From Halorhodospira halochloris (lineage in GTDB: Bacteria; Pseudomonadota; Gammaproteobacteria; Nitrococcales; Halorhodospiraceae), in the NCBI RefSeq assembly GCF_002356555.2, contig NZ_AP017372.2, positions 2,334,501 to 2,398,500 on the forward strand: a DNA stretch of 64,000 nucleotides. The letters run 5' to 3'. Below the pieces are notes generated by a model. That model saw only the letters and a list, made by a program, of their open reading frames with translations, did no database searches and was not told where the DNA came from. Made by a program: the position numbers and the translations under genes. This document shows, piece after piece, positions 8,863-18,766 of the stretch; the first letter of the stretch is position 1, and every line of letters starts with the position of its first letter.

Positions 8863-10696
8863 CTAGGGACAGCGCCAGGGCGTCTTCATCAAGCTCTTGC
8901 TTGTGCTCATCAAGCAGGACACAGGCCCTGTGAACGAGTGTATCACCCCGTGCCGCCTGTATATCTTCCGGAACCCGCTGTCCCGTAGCCAGATAAGCCA
9001 GCGGCAACCGGGTTCGCAGGGCACATGTCAATGCCCCACCGAGTGTTGTCGCCTCATCAACCTTGGTCAGAATGCACCCAACCGGTGAGGCCCCGGTAAA
9101 AGCACTGACCGAATCCGTTAGTGTCGAGAGCTGGGTTGCCGCTGACAGCACCAGGTAGGTACGAACCAGGCCCTCTGCGCTGCCCAACGTCTTGAACTGC
9201 TCGGCCAAACGGACATCGCGCTGGCTCATGCCAACCGTGTCAATCAGAACCAGACCACGTCCGGCCAGGTCATCGACTACGTTGCGCAACTCATGCTTAT
9301 TGGTAGCCGTGTACACCGGCACATCGAGGATCCGAGCATAGGTTAGCAACTGATCTTGCGCGCCCACGCGGTAGTTATCGGTACTGACCAAAGCAACCTT
9401 GTCGCGACCATGGCGCAGTGCGTAGCGCGCCGCAAGCTTAGCAACTGTGGTTGTCTTGCCCACCCCAGTAGGCCCTACCAAGGCCACAACACCACCGCGA
9501 TTAACGATTTCATCACCAGCAATCGGCAGATGCCGGGCAACCAGGGCCAACGCTTTGCGGAAGGCGGAATTAGGATCCTCGTCGCTACCTATGTGATCAG
9601 CTAACCGCTTACTGATATCGGAACCCAGACCAAGATCCGCCAGACGCTTTATAACCCCCGCACGCGCCGGATGGCGACGCCCCATGCGCCCCCATTCGAG
9701 TAATGAAAGCTGACTCTCAAACAAGTCGCGCAGGGCACTTATCTCCTCACGCATTTGCCTTAACTCAGCCTCATGCGAACTGCCGCTGCGGCGATTTTGC
9801 GCAGCTGAGTCACGTCCACTGAAATAAGCCGACTCGGGCTGCTCAACCGAGGGCTTATGGCGCCTTGCAGAAGTAGAATGCTGATTACGCTCCTGCCGTC
9901 CCGACGGCGCATTGGGCTTGGCTCTTTGCTTGGCTTGAGGGGCTTGTGCACGCTGCTTTTCGCGCTCGCTGTGTTCACGGCTCAACGCAGCGAATAGCTC
10001 TGCGTCATCGTCATCATCCCCTACGCGCAGATTGAGCCTGCCGCTATCCGATCCGGCCAGATCATCGGCAGAAAAGCGCCGTGGCGCGGCAACTTTGCCA
10101 GTCTCTGCTTTGGCACCATCAGCTGCCGAACGCAAATCCGGAGCTGGCTGATGATGCTGTTGAGCAGCAACTGGCTCTTGCTGGCGGGAGAGCCCCACCT
10201 GGTTGTCCTGGGGCTGACTCCTGTCCGCCTCTCCTTGACCAAAAACATCGGGCAAGGCGTTATCGGCGACACCATCGGCGCGCAAGCGACGAAGGCGCGC
10301 CAATGCCGCCTGGCGGGCGCGCGAGGCATCGTCTACGCCCGAGTCACGACCCGTATCGGCGGCTTGGCTGGCGTCATTAGGCATAGCTGGGGTTGCCCCG
10401 TAGCTGCTATAACCGCCAGTTCTGGAGGCATGGGCTTGGTCGTCTGCAGCGGCTCTATCCGGCTCTCCCGGGCGCGGCCCCGGCGACCCTTCTAACGGCG
10501 GTATCTCGTTAGCCCGCGGATCTTGGGCACGCGCGGCGGCCTGAACAGCCTGCTCGTCGTAATCGATCGCCGAGATAACCTCCACTCCGCCGTCAATACT
10601 CCGCGATGAGAGCACAACCGCGTCGGGGCCATGCTGTTCTTTGACCTTGCGCAGTGCCTCACGGGTATTTGCGGCGAAGATTCGCTTAATTCGCAT
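8837..10696 (-). CDS. flhF: signal-recognition-type GTPase FlhF
   Basis: FlhF marks the pole for flagellar assembly. The 619-residue protein has a short basic N-terminal B domain start ('MRIKRIFAANTREALRKVK'), a very long disordered Gln/Arg/Asp-rich linker (about 60-310) and the SRP-type NG GTPase domain with the P loop 'GPTGVGKTTT' near residue 407 and 'DTVGMSQRD'. The family is often 400-500 residues; the extra length is the linker. The stop lies inside the flhG start region, and flhA is 6 bases upstream. Confidence 0.95.
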   Translation of the reverse strand: MRIKRIFAANTREALRKVKEQHGPDAVVLSSRSIDGGVEVISAIDYDEQAVQAAARAQDPRANEIPPLEGSPGPRPGEPDRAAADDQAHASRTGGYSSYGATPAMPNDASQAADTGRDSGVDDASRARQAALARLRRLRADGVADNALPDVFGQGEADRSQPQDNQVGLSRQQEPVAAQQHHQPAPDLRSAADGAKAETGKVAAPRRFSADDLAGSDSGRLNLRVGDDDDDAELFAALSREHSEREKQRAQAPQAKQRAKPNAPSGRQERNQHSTSARRHKPSVEQPESAYFSGRDSAAQNRRSGSSHEAELRQMREEISALRDLFESQLSLLEWGRMGRRHPARAGVIKRLADLGLGSDISKRLADHIGSDEDPNSAFRKALALVARHLPIAGDEIVNRGGVVALVGPTGVGKTTTVAKLAARYALRHGRDKVALVSTDNYRVGAQDQLLTYARILDVPVYTATNKHELRNVVDDLAGRGLVLIDTVGMSQRDVRLAEQFKTLGSAEGLVRTYLVLSAATQLSTLTDSVSAFTGASPVGCILTKVDEATTLGGALTCALRTRLPLAYLATGQRVPEDIQAARGDTLVHRACVLLDEHKQELDEDALALSLGGGANAPE

Positions 10697-10702
10697 TATC
10701 TA

Positions 10703-12820
10703 TCACCCCTGGTTGCCTGAGTCTTGTTGACCCTGGCCTACGGTGGCCACTATCCGCACCTGGCGATCATCAGGCACTTCATTATACGACAGGACATAAA
10801 GCCCCGGGGCTGTATTTTTTGTCAGCCGCCGCAACCAACTCCGCAACGAAGGCGAGGTCAGCAGTACAGCAGGCTGACCGGCGGACTCTTGGCGTTGCAC
10901 CGCGTCGCTTAGCGACTGCTGCATACGTTCAGCAAGACCGGGCTCAAACCCCCCGCCATCGCCGGAACCCTGGATTGTATTAAGAAGCAGCTGCTCAAGC
11001 TGCGGCTCCAAGGTGATTACCGGCATCTCCCTTTCCATGCCCACAATGCTTTGTACAATCATCTGCGCCAACCCTTCCCGCACGGCTTGGGTCAGCTGCG
11101 CCGGGTCCTTACTCTTCTGGCCGTGCTCGGCAAGGGTCTCAACAATAGTGCGCATATCTCGGATTGGCACCGACTCTTCAAGTAGATTCTGCAATACCTT
11201 GACTAATACCGAAAGGGATATGGTGTTTGGCACCACCTCTTCGACCAGCTTTGGCTGACTCTGGCCGAGAATATCCAGCAACTTTTGCGCTTCCTCATGG
11301 CCGAATAGCTGATGAGCATTGCGCTGTACCACCTGCGAGAGATGCGTGGCGATTACGGTACTAGCGTCGACAACCGTATAACCCAGGGTTTGGGCATAAT
11401 CATGCTGCGATGGGTCTATCCAAACAGCATCCAAATCGAAGGCTGGATCCTTGGTTGGTGTCCCCGGCAGTTCGCCATGCACTGAGCCTGGGTTAATTGC
11501 CATCTCCCGCCCCGGATTAACGTCGGCCTCGGCCATAGGTACCCCATGGATACTGACACGGTAAACATTTGGCCCAAGATCTAGATTATCGCGAATATGG
11601 ACAGGCTGCACTAAAAAACCCAAATCTTGTGAAAGTTTTTTGCGTACACCCTTGATTCTTGTCAGTAATTGCCCCCCTTGCTGGCGATCTACCAGCGGAA
11701 TCAGCCCATAACCGACCTCCAATCCTACCGGATCAACCGGCGGCACATCGTCCCAGGTCAGCTCCTTTTTCTCTGGATCAGTCTGCTCCCCCTGCTTTTT
11801 CTCAGCCTCTTTCTTATCTCTTTCCTGGTCCTGCGCCTCGGTGCGCCTGAAGGTGGCATACCAAGCCCCTAAACCGCACAACCCGGCAAAGAACAAGAAC
11901 GGCACCGCCGGCAGCCCCGGGGCTAGGCCGAGTAGGCCAATTACCGTCGCCACCACCCATAGCACACGTGGGTTGCTAAACAGCTGACTGAGTACCTCGT
12001 CGGTCATCTGCCGGCTGTCAGAATCCCGGGTGACCAGTATCGCGGTCGCGCTCGATAAGACCAGGGAGGGGATCTGCGCCACTAGGCCATCACCGATGGT
12101 CAACAGGGTGTAATTGCGCGCCGCCTCATCAACCGGCATACCGTGCTGTGTCATGCCGATAATCAAGCCGCCGACGATATTTATCAGCAGAATCAGGATA
12201 CCGGCAATGGCATCGCCCCGGACAAACTTGGCCGCACCATCCATGGAGCCGTAAAAATCAGCCTCTCGGGACACTTCCGAGCGGCGGGTACGAGCCTCCT
12301 CCTGGCTGATAAGGCCGGCGTTGAGATCGGCGTCTATAGCCATCTGTTTGCCGGGCAGGGCGTCGAGAGTAAATCGGGCGGTTACCTCAGAAATACGCCC
12401 GGCACCTTTGGTTACAACGACGAAGTTAATAATCACCAGGATGGCGAAGACCACAAAGCCAACTACGTAATTGGCACCGACAACAAACTCGCCGAACGAT
12501 TGGATTACGTTCCCCGCAGCGTCGGTACCTGTATGCCCCTCAAGGAGAATTATCCGGGTAGAGGCTATGTTAAGGGCCAGGCGCAGAAGCGTTGCCACCA
12601 GCAATATGGTGGGGAAGACCGCAAATTCCAGCGGCCGCATTATATAGACGGTAACCAGCAATATTGATAGCGACAGGACAATGTTGAAGGTAAACAACAT
12701 ATCCAGCGCCAACGGCGGCAGAGGCACAACCATCATCGCCAACAGGGCGATGACCAACAGCGGTGTTCCTAATCCGCGTGAGCCGATGCTGCGAATTTGA
12801 TCGGCGATCGCAGAACTCAT
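10703..12820 (-). CDS. flhA: flagellar type III export gate protein FlhA
   Basis: A 705-residue FlhA. The N-terminal half has about eight membrane segments (first 'PLLVIALLAMMVVPLPPLALDM' region) with the conserved FHIPEP-type cytoplasmic loop ('GRISEVTARFTLDALPGKQMAIDADLNAG'); the C-terminal half is the soluble domain that binds chaperone-substrate complexes. It forms the nonameric export ring and uses proton motive force. It overlaps flhB by 4 bases. Confidence 0.98.
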   Translation of the reverse strand: MSSAIADQIRSIGSRGLGTPLLVIALLAMMVVPLPPLALDMLFTFNIVLSLSILLVTVYIMRPLEFAVFPTILLVATLLRLALNIASTRIILLEGHTGTDAAGNVIQSFGEFVVGANYVVGFVVFAILVIINFVVVTKGAGRISEVTARFTLDALPGKQMAIDADLNAGLISQEEARTRRSEVSREADFYGSMDGAAKFVRGDAIAGILILLINIVGGLIIGMTQHGMPVDEAARNYTLLTIGDGLVAQIPSLVLSSATAILVTRDSDSRQMTDEVLSQLFSNPRVLWVVATVIGLLGLAPGLPAVPFLFFAGLCGLGAWYATFRRTEAQDQERDKKEAEKKQGEQTDPEKKELTWDDVPPVDPVGLEVGYGLIPLVDRQQGGQLLTRIKGVRKKLSQDLGFLVQPVHIRDNLDLGPNVYRVSIHGVPMAEADVNPGREMAINPGSVHGELPGTPTKDPAFDLDAVWIDPSQHDYAQTLGYTVVDASTVIATHLSQVVQRNAHQLFGHEEAQKLLDILGQSQPKLVEEVVPNTISLSVLVKVLQNLLEESVPIRDMRTIVETLAEHGQKSKDPAQLTQAVREGLAQMIVQSIVGMEREMPVITLEPQLEQLLLNTIQGSGDGGGFEPGLAERMQQSLSDAVQRQESAGQPAVLLTSPSLRSWLRRLTKNTAPGLYVLSYNEVPDDRQVRIVATVGQGQQDSGNQG

Positions 12821-14004
12821 CGATTATCGGTCTCCCCTCGACCGGCGCTGCGGCCATAGCCGGCATCGTCCGAATCAACATCAAACCCCTCCGGCACTTC
12901 GGGGTCCGGCCGCTCTGGGCGCTCCCATCCACGCCGTTGAGCCGCCTGAAACTGATAGACATAGGCCAGCACTTGAGCAACCGCCATATATAGCTCGGCA
13001 GGTATCTCCTGCTCCAGCTCAGTCGAGTAGTACAACGCCCTTGCCAATGGGGGGGACTGAAAAATCAGAATGCCATTCTCCTCAGCTATTGACCTGATCC
13101 TCGAGGCCACAAGGTCTGTACCCTTTGCTACAACCTTGGGGGCACGCATCTGCTGCTGATCATACTGCAGAGCAACAGCGAAGTGCGCCGGGTTAGTGAT
13201 TACTACATCGGCATTGGGAACCTGCTCCATCATCCGTCGATTAGCCATTTCACGTTGCTGATCGCGGATGCGCTGTTTGACCTCGGGCTTACCCTCCGTC
13301 TGCTTATGCTCGTCTTTAACCTCCTGGCGAGTCATGCGGATCTTCTGGGTATGATCATAGATCTGATAAGGAATATCTATCGCCACCACCACCAGCATTG
13401 ACAGAGCCAAGAGAAAGAAAAAGATGTAGAAGAGTCTAACACCTTCGGCCATGGCCGGCTCGAGTGGCTGGCGACTCATGGTGTGGAAGTTATCGAAAAA
13501 GAGATAGAAAAGACCTACCGCAGTGCCGCCAATAACCAGCACCTTGCCCAACGCCTTGCCCAGCTCAACAGCCGCTTTAGTGCCGAACATCCGCTGGAAG
13601 CCTTTTATCGGGCTGAGCTTCTCCGGTTTCGGTGCCATAGGGTGGAAGGAGAAGCTCCACCCCCCCAGAGCGGTCGGCGCGAGCAGCGCTGCAGCCAGCA
13701 TGACGGCGATAAATGGGATCACAGTTATGAGGCCGTGCCCGATCGCCTCGTGGAGGCGCTGGATTACGATATCAGGGTCGAAGATATGGCTGCGGTCAAA
13801 TGTGAATGACCACTCCAAGAGGCTAGTTAGACGGTTGCCCATCCAGCCGCCCAAAAAGAGCATAGCCAAAGCCGCTATTAGCAGGATGAGCATCGTAGTA
13901 AGCTCCCGCGAACGCGGCACCTGCCCCTTTTTGCGTGATTCTTCGCGCCGTTTCGGGGTAGGTTCTTCAGTTTTTTCCTGTCCGTCTTCGCTCTCCTGAG
14001 CCAC
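12817..14004 (-). CDS. flhB: flagellar export switch protein FlhB (NPAH variant)
   Basis: FlhB controls the switch from rod/hook to filament export by autocleavage. The 395 residues give a charged N-terminus ('EKTEEPTPKRREESRKKGQ'), four membrane segments and the cytoplasmic domain. The usual cleavage motif NPTH is here N271-P272-A273-H274 ('VITNPAHFAVAL'); the codons AAC CCG GCG CAC are clear. A tail of about 35 acidic/charged residues follows the globular part. It overlaps flhA by 4 bases. Confidence 0.97.
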   Translation of the reverse strand: MAQESEDGQEKTEEPTPKRREESRKKGQVPRSRELTTMLILLIAALAMLFLGGWMGNRLTSLLEWSFTFDRSHIFDPDIVIQRLHEAIGHGLITVIPFIAVMLAAALLAPTALGGWSFSFHPMAPKPEKLSPIKGFQRMFGTKAAVELGKALGKVLVIGGTAVGLFYLFFDNFHTMSRQPLEPAMAEGVRLFYIFFFLLALSMLVVVAIDIPYQIYDHTQKIRMTRQEVKDEHKQTEGKPEVKQRIRDQQREMANRRMMEQVPNADVVITNPAHFAVALQYDQQQMRAPKVVAKGTDLVASRIRSIAEENGILIFQSPPLARALYYSTELEQEIPAELYMAVAQVLAYVYQFQAAQRRGWERPERPDPEVPEGFDVDSDDAGYGRSAGRGETDNR

Positions 14005-14007
14005 CGC

Positions 14008-14799
14008 TCAGCCTCCTATCGGCGTAACCCCGAGCAACTCACCTATGGTTCGGTACGCCTCTGCCCACATCGCCTCCATACGCAATGGCAAGACCGGCAG
14101 GACCAGGATCGGCAGCAGCACCCCGCCAACCAGGATGGTCAGAGGCAGCCCGACTGAAAAGACGTTCATCTGCGGTGCTGCCCGGGTCATAACTCCCAGT
14201 GACAGGTTAATCACCAGCAGCACCGTAACCACCGGCAAGGCTATAAGAACCGCGCCAGCGTACATCTGCGTGCCCCACGCGGCTACCCCCCAGAACATGT
14301 CGCGGTCAAGCTGAAATTCACCAACAGGAATAACCGTAAAACTTTCCGCAAGCAACTGCACTATCATCAAGTGGCCGCCGATTGCCAAAAACATCAAGGT
14401 GGTTACGACCAACAGGATCTGCGAGATAACCGGCACTGACATGCCCGTCTGCGGATCAACCATAGTTGCAAAACCCAGCCCCATAGCCAGGGCAATACTC
14501 TCCCCGGCAACCACGACGGTATTCAGGGCCAGAGCCAAAACAAACCCTATAGTCAGGCCAATCACAACTTCCTGCAGGGCAATCAGGAGCCCGTCGATGG
14601 ATAGAGGGTCTACCGGCGGCGGTTGCCCTACAGCTGGAAGTACCGCAATAGTGAGCGCTACGCCGAGGAATATGCGCACCTGGGTCGGCACCATGTTGTT
14701 GCCGAATACAGGAGCAGCAAGTGCGGCGGCCCCCACCCGCATCAATGGATAGACGAAGGCGCCCACCCAAGATGCTATTTCCGAGGTGGTGAACTCCAT
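14008..14799 (-). CDS. fliR: flagellar export gate protein FliR
   Basis: A 263-residue, very hydrophobic protein with about six membrane segments and the family signature around 'ALQEVVIGLTIGFVLALALNTVVVAGESIALAMGLGFATMVDPQ'-type region (residues about 73-115). Together with FliP5FliQ4 it forms the helical export gate. The gene is 3 bases upstream of flhB and about 30 bases downstream of fliQ. Length is normal (about 260). Confidence 0.97.
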   Translation of the reverse strand: MEFTTSEIASWVGAFVYPLMRVGAAALAAPVFGNNMVPTQVRIFLGVALTIAVLPAVGQPPPVDPLSIDGLLIALQEVVIGLTIGFVLALALNTVVVAGESIALAMGLGFATMVDPQTGMSVPVISQILLVVTTLMFLAIGGHLMIVQLLAESFTVIPVGEFQLDRDMFWGVAAWGTQMYAGAVLIALPVVTVLLVINLSLGVMTRAAPQMNVFSVGLPLTILVGGVLLPILVLPVLPLRMEAMWAEAYRTIGELLGVTPIGG

Positions 14800-14828
14800 T
14801 TATGCAGACACCTCGGCCACCCGCGCGA

Positions 14829-15098
14829 TCAGCTCAGTATTCCCGGAATGCCGCGGATTAGCCGTTCAGTAAAATCGGTTAGGATCCGGGTCATCCAGGG
14901 GGTTAGCAGGAACAGAACTACAGCCAAACCGGCCAACTTGGGAACAAAAGACAGGGTCTGCTCGTTGATCTGGGTAGCTGCCTGAAACATACCCACGATC
15001 AGACCGATGATCAGCGCCGACAACAAGATCGGCCCAGCCAAAAGCACGGCGACTGTAAGGGTTTGATTGCCCAACTGGATAGCCAGCTCAGGAGTCAT
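14829..15098 (-). CDS. fliQ: flagellar export gate protein FliQ
   Basis: An 89-residue protein with two membrane helices and the FliQ signature 'AATQINEQTLSFVPKL'. The open frame can be extended upstream to a TTG at 15119, but the ATG at 15098 (MTPELAIQLGNQ) has AGAGG at the right distance and gives the usual family length, so I chose it. A long-looped hairpin lies between it and fliP. Confidence 0.96.
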   Translation of the reverse strand: MTPELAIQLGNQTLTVAVLLAGPILLSALIIGLIVGMFQAATQINEQTLSFVPKLAGLAVVLFLLTPWMTRILTDFTERLIRGIPGILS

Positions 15099-15140
15099 AT
15101 AGAACCTCTGCCAAGGCAAGCTGAAGACCCAAATTAAATA

Positions 15141-15190
15141 ATTGCATCATTACGCATATTAGCGAGGCCAAACGCCCCTCATTATGCAAT
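15141..15190 (-). terminator. hairpin between fliP and fliQ
   Basis: ATTGCAT (15141-15147) pairs with ATGCAAT (15184-15190). A smaller GAGG/CCTC pairing lies in the loop, and a T-rich run (TATTTAATTT on the minus strand) follows. It begins next to the fliP stop codon. It could be a partial intra-operon terminator or an mRNA-stabilising 3' end; the long loop makes it uncertain. Confidence 0.35.
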
Positions 15191-15939
15191 CAAACAAAGA
15201 AACTTGCTGCCAACGTCCCCATGATGAGAGACCAGCCATCAACTAGCACAAATAGCATTATTTTGAATGGTAACGAGATAATCATGGGGGATAACATCAG
15301 CATACCCATCGACATTAAGGTACTGGCAACCACCAAATCAATAACGAGAAACGGCAAGTAGAGTATGAAGCCGATAATAAATGCAGTCTTCAGCTCACTG
15401 GTCATGAATGCGGGGATAAGCACCGTCATCGGCACATCATCAGGTGTTTCGACCTCGCCATAATCGGCTATGCGCAGAAATAGCGCAATGTCGTCCTCCC
15501 GCGTCTGCTGAATCATAAAATCGCGCATCGGCTGACTTGCCGCCTGCAGAGCCTCTTCCGGACCTAGTTCTTCTTCGAGATAAGGCTGCAAAGCAACCTC
15601 ATTGACCTCATCGAAGACCGGCATCATGACAAAGACTGTCAAGAACAGGGCCAAACCGATAAGCACCTGATTAGAGGGTGTTGAAGCTGTACCCATTGCT
15701 TGGCGGAGGATGGCCAGGACAACGATGATGCGGGTGAACGCGGTCATCATCAACACCATGGCCGGCAGCATGGTGAGCAGAGTCATGAGGACGAGGATCT
15801 GTACGCTCAGACTCCAGGTCTGCCCGTCCTCAGTATCTTGAATAGTCAAAGCCTCGAGTGCCGGCTGACCAAAGGCAGGCAACGGCAAACAGAATAGAGC
15901 CGCGGCAAGGAGTAGTATTAAGCCGTGCGCTTTGGACAT
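15190..15939 (-). CDS. fliP: flagellar export gate protein FliP
   Basis: FliP is the core of the export gate. The 249-residue precursor has an N-terminal signal peptide ('[18 protein letters not shown]'), the hydrophobic segment with '[19 protein letters not shown]', and the C-terminal signature '[30 protein letters not shown]'. It follows fliO by 4 bases. Length is normal. Confidence 0.98.
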   Translation of the reverse strand: MSKAHGLILLLAAALFCLPLPAFGQPALEALTIQDTEDGQTWSLSVQILVLMTLLTMLPAMVLMMTAFTRIIVVLAILRQAMGTASTPSNQVLIGLALFLTVFVMMPVFDEVNEVALQPYLEEELGPEEALQAASQPMRDFMIQQTREDDIALFLRIADYGEVETPDDVPMTVLIPAFMTSELKTAFIIGFILYLPFLVIDLVVASTLMSMGMLMLSPMIISLPFKIMLFVLVDGWSLIMGTLAASFFV

Positions 15940-15943
15940 TAAC

Positions 15944-16438
15944 TCACTGCTGCTTTGATTGATGCTGCATCATGCTCCGCAACCGAGCCGCAAAGGGACC
16001 TGCCTGCGCAGCTCCCGGAGCAGTATCATCAACTACTGGCTTATCAAGCACTTGTAAAAAACGTACACTACCGGGCGCCACCCCCAGAAGGATCTGCTCC
16101 TCGCCTACCTTGACCAGAACCACCCGCTCTCTATTGCCGACAGGTAGCGAACCGAGCACTCGCATTTGCCCTGATGCTGTGCTGCTCAAACCGCTAAAAC
16201 GCCTTAGCCCCCAGGCCAGTGCCACTATCAGAACGACTATTATTACAAGGACAACAATAACTCGCGCTATAGCCTCCGCCTCTACCCCTGGCACCCTGTC
16301 TTGATCTGCCCAGGCAAGGTGGCTATAGCAAAACAAGAGACAATAAACCGCCAGCGGTCTGGCTAGTTTAGCAGACTTGGCGGCAAACCTCTGCAGGGTT
16401 GAGTGGCATGAGCCGCGCTGGGGAACGATATCAATCAT
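15944..16438 (-). CDS. fliO: flagellar export assembly protein FliO
   Basis: FliO is a membrane scaffold that helps FliP oligomerise. The 164-residue protein has an N-terminal hydrophobic segment (about 28-43), a second clear membrane helix ('[23 protein letters not shown]', about 56-78) and a small cytoplasmic beta domain ('[29 protein letters not shown]'). Start and fliN stop share TAATG, so translation is coupled. FliO is poorly conserved; position between fliN and fliP confirms it. Confidence 0.92.
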   Translation of the reverse strand: MIDIVPQRGSCHSTLQRFAAKSAKLARPLAVYCLLFCYSHLAWADQDRVPGVEAEAIARVIVVLVIIVVLIVALAWGLRRFSGLSSTASGQMRVLGSLPVGNRERVVLVKVGEEQILLGVAPGSVRFLQVLDKPVVDDTAPGAAQAGPFAARLRSMMQHQSKQQ

Positions 16439-16992
16439 TAACGCAGCTTCTTGACACGCTCCGCCGGGCTTATTACGTCGGTTAGACGTATTCCAAAGCG
16501 CTCATTTACTACCACCACCTCACCATGCGCTATCAGGGTACCATTGACCATAACGTCAAGGGGCTCACCAGCAAGTCTGTCGAGCTCAACCACAGAGCCC
16601 TGGTTCAGCTGCAGCAGGTGGCGGATACTGATCTGTGTCCGGCCGATCTCCATAGACAGGGTAACCGGAATATCGAGGATTACATCAATATTACCTTCAT
16701 CCTCACCCCCGCTGCCTGGCTCGGTTGCAGCCGGATCAAATTCATCAAGCTCGACCGTTTGTTGAGTGCCTTTGCTCTGCGGCTTAGCGCCTTGCTCGGA
16801 ACCTCCGCCACTCGGCTGCGCTTGGTCTGCCTCAGCTTTACCCGCCTCGGTAGCTGATCCCTGATCAGTAGCTGGGGGCTCCGCCGGCTGTTCTTCTGAG
16901 CCTACAGCAGAGTCTCCCGCCTCGTCCTGTTGCTCCGCCAGGGCATCTGCCCAAGAATCCCCCAGGGACTCCTCATCTTTTTCATCACTCAT
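16438..16992 (-). CDS. fliN: flagellar switch protein FliN with long acidic N-terminus
   Basis: FliN is the lower C-ring protein that binds CheY-P and the FliH-FliI ATPase complex. The C-terminal ~85 residues are the SpoA domain ('NIDVILDIPVTLSMEIGRTQISIRHLLQL' through 'VNERFGIRLTDVISPAERVKKLR'). The first ~95 residues are a Gln/Gly/Glu/Ser-rich extension; E. coli FliN is 137 residues, so this 184-residue form is longer. It follows fliM by about 40 bases. Confidence 0.96.
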   Translation of the reverse strand: MSDEKDEESLGDSWADALAEQQDEAGDSAVGSEEQPAEPPATDQGSATEAGKAEADQAQPSGGGSEQGAKPQSKGTQQTVELDEFDPAATEPGSGGEDEGNIDVILDIPVTLSMEIGRTQISIRHLLQLNQGSVVELDRLAGEPLDVMVNGTLIAHGEVVVVNERFGIRLTDVISPAERVKKLR

Positions 16993-17031
16993 CGTACTGC
17001 CACCTCATGCCGAAACGCCGCTAAACCGGAT

Positions 17032-18189
17032 TTACCAGTCATCAGCGTCATAATCGCCGCCGGCTACGGTTTGCTGAGCCGTCATCCGGGTAATCTGCTG
17101 CTGCACCGACTCCTCAGTGTGCTCCTGCTCATGCTCCTGTTGCTGCTCGCCTTTGTTTTCAGACTTTTTGCGCCCCTCCTCACGCACCTGATCACGCTCC
17201 GGCAGGAGGGTCTCCCGCTCAGGGGCCTGAATCTTCTCGTCAATACGCACAGCTGCGTACCCTTCACAGACCCCGTAGGTGCCGTAGAAAATGGGTACCT
17301 CTTCAGCTTCAAGCACTACCTGATCCGGCATCTCTATAGGTATGACGTCCCCCGCCTTCAGGTACATTAAGTCGCGCAGAGTGATCTGACTCTTGGCTAG
17401 GGTGCTGTGCATCTCCACCTTGGCTGTCTTCATCTCTTCGCGCAGGGCGCGCGCCCAGCGATCATCGACATCGTTACGATCAGACTGGACACCTGCGTCA
17501 AGCACCTCACGAATCGGCTCAACCATCGTGTAGGGGAGAGTGACATGGATGTCACCGCCACCACCGTCAAGCTCGACGTGGAACTTGCTCACCACCACAA
17601 CCTCGGTCGGGCTGACAATATTGGCGAACTGCGGATTGACCTCCATGTTGACGTACTCGAAGTCAACACCAAGGACTGGGTTCCAAGCCTCGCTCAAGTC
17701 ATCGAAGGCCTGATCCAGGAGCAGGCGAATGACCCGCTGCTCAGTTGGGGTAAACTCGCGCCCCTCTACCTTAAGATAAAAATGGCCGCCGCCGCCGAAG
17801 AAGTTATCCACCACCAAGAATACGAGTTTGGGATCGATAACAAACAGCCCCGTCCCGCGCAGAGGGGGGACGCGGATTATATTCAGGCTAGTAGGCACAA
17901 AGAGCGTGTGAACGTACTCGCCGAATTTCATCATCTCGACGCCGGTTACGGAGACTTCCGGCGTCCGCCGCAACATATTAAACAGCCCGATCCTGAACAG
18001 CCGCCCAAAACGCTCGTTGACCATCTCCAGGGTCGGCATCCGGCCCCGGACGATGCGCTCCTCGGCAGTAAAGGTATACGGGCGTAGCTCTGACTGATCC
18101 TCTTCTTCATCGGTATCAACGTCCCCGTCATCTATACCGTGTAACAGGGCGTCGATCTCGTCTTGGCTGAGGATATCCTGCTGCGCCAT
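17032..18189 (-). CDS. fliM: flagellar switch protein FliM
   Basis: FliM is the middle C-ring protein. The N-terminal CheY-binding segment is intact ('ILSQDEIDALLHGI', residues 5-18). A CheC-like middle domain ('FGRLFRIGLFNMLRR', 'GTGLFVIDPKLVFLVVDNFFGG') and C-terminal SpoA domain follow. A Glu/Gln-rich tail of about 50 residues ('GEQQQEHEQEHTEESVQQQ') extends beyond the family end (385 versus about 325-335 residues). Confidence 0.97.
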   Translation of the reverse strand: MAQQDILSQDEIDALLHGIDDGDVDTDEEEDQSELRPYTFTAEERIVRGRMPTLEMVNERFGRLFRIGLFNMLRRTPEVSVTGVEMMKFGEYVHTLFVPTSLNIIRVPPLRGTGLFVIDPKLVFLVVDNFFGGGGHFYLKVEGREFTPTEQRVIRLLLDQAFDDLSEAWNPVLGVDFEYVNMEVNPQFANIVSPTEVVVVSKFHVELDGGGGDIHVTLPYTMVEPIREVLDAGVQSDRNDVDDRWARALREEMKTAKVEMHSTLAKSQITLRDLMYLKAGDVIPIEMPDQVVLEAEEVPIFYGTYGVCEGYAAVRIDEKIQAPERETLLPERDQVREEGRKKSENKGEQQQEHEQEHTEESVQQQITRMTAQQTVAGGDYDADDW

Positions 18190-18210
18190 AGCTTCCGCCT
18201 GAGTTTAGTG

Positions 18211-18663
18211 CTACTGCATAACAAAACTAGTGAAGTAGACCGCCTCTACCTCACCCTGGGCACCGCGCTCCTCAAGGATACCATTGATCTCCTCAAGCGA
18301 TTTGCGCCTTAATTCCTCGCGTCCAGCGCGTGTATTCAGCTCCTGAAAGCTCTGATCGGCAAACAGCATCAGCAGATTATTGCGAACTACAGGCATATGC
18401 CGCTCTACCGCTTCCAGAGCCTCTTCACTGCGCGCCATCAGTTCTACCTCGGCCTGCAGATAACTGATGCGTTGACCGCGCTCGAAATTGACCGTCAAGG
18501 GGGGCTCTAACTTAAGGTAGATCGGATCTCCCAGATCCGGCTCGCCGTTCTCCTCAATTCCGGCCGGAGTTATGTAGCCTAGCGCCATAGCCCCGACCAG
18601 CCCCATAGTCCCTGCCAGGAGCAGAGTTATCGCAAACATAAAAATGTAGATGATCTTCGGCAC
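18211..18663 (-). CDS. fliL: flagellar basal-body protein FliL
   Basis: A 150-residue single-span inner-membrane protein (N-terminal helix about residues 4-31, 'IIYIFMFAITLLLAGTMGLVGAMALGY') with a periplasmic FliL domain ending 'VYFTSFVMQ'. FliL supports stator function. It is the first gene of the 18-kb flagellar run, so the promoter should lie in 18664-18943; I could not identify a convincing sigma-54 or sigma-28 element for it there. Confidence 0.95.
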   Translation of the reverse strand: MPKIIYIFMFAITLLLAGTMGLVGAMALGYITPAGIEENGEPDLGDPIYLKLEPPLTVNFERGQRISYLQAEVELMARSEEALEAVERHMPVVRNNLLMLFADQSFQELNTRAGREELRRKSLEEINGILEERGAQGEVEAVYFTSFVMQ

Positions 18664-18766
18664 CGCCGAACCTCCTTACCCGTGGCCGCCAGGGGTAGGC
18701 AATCGCCTTTCTGGGTATTGTACAGCCTGACGATATTCTAACGCACTTAGCCTGTCCAGCGGTCAC

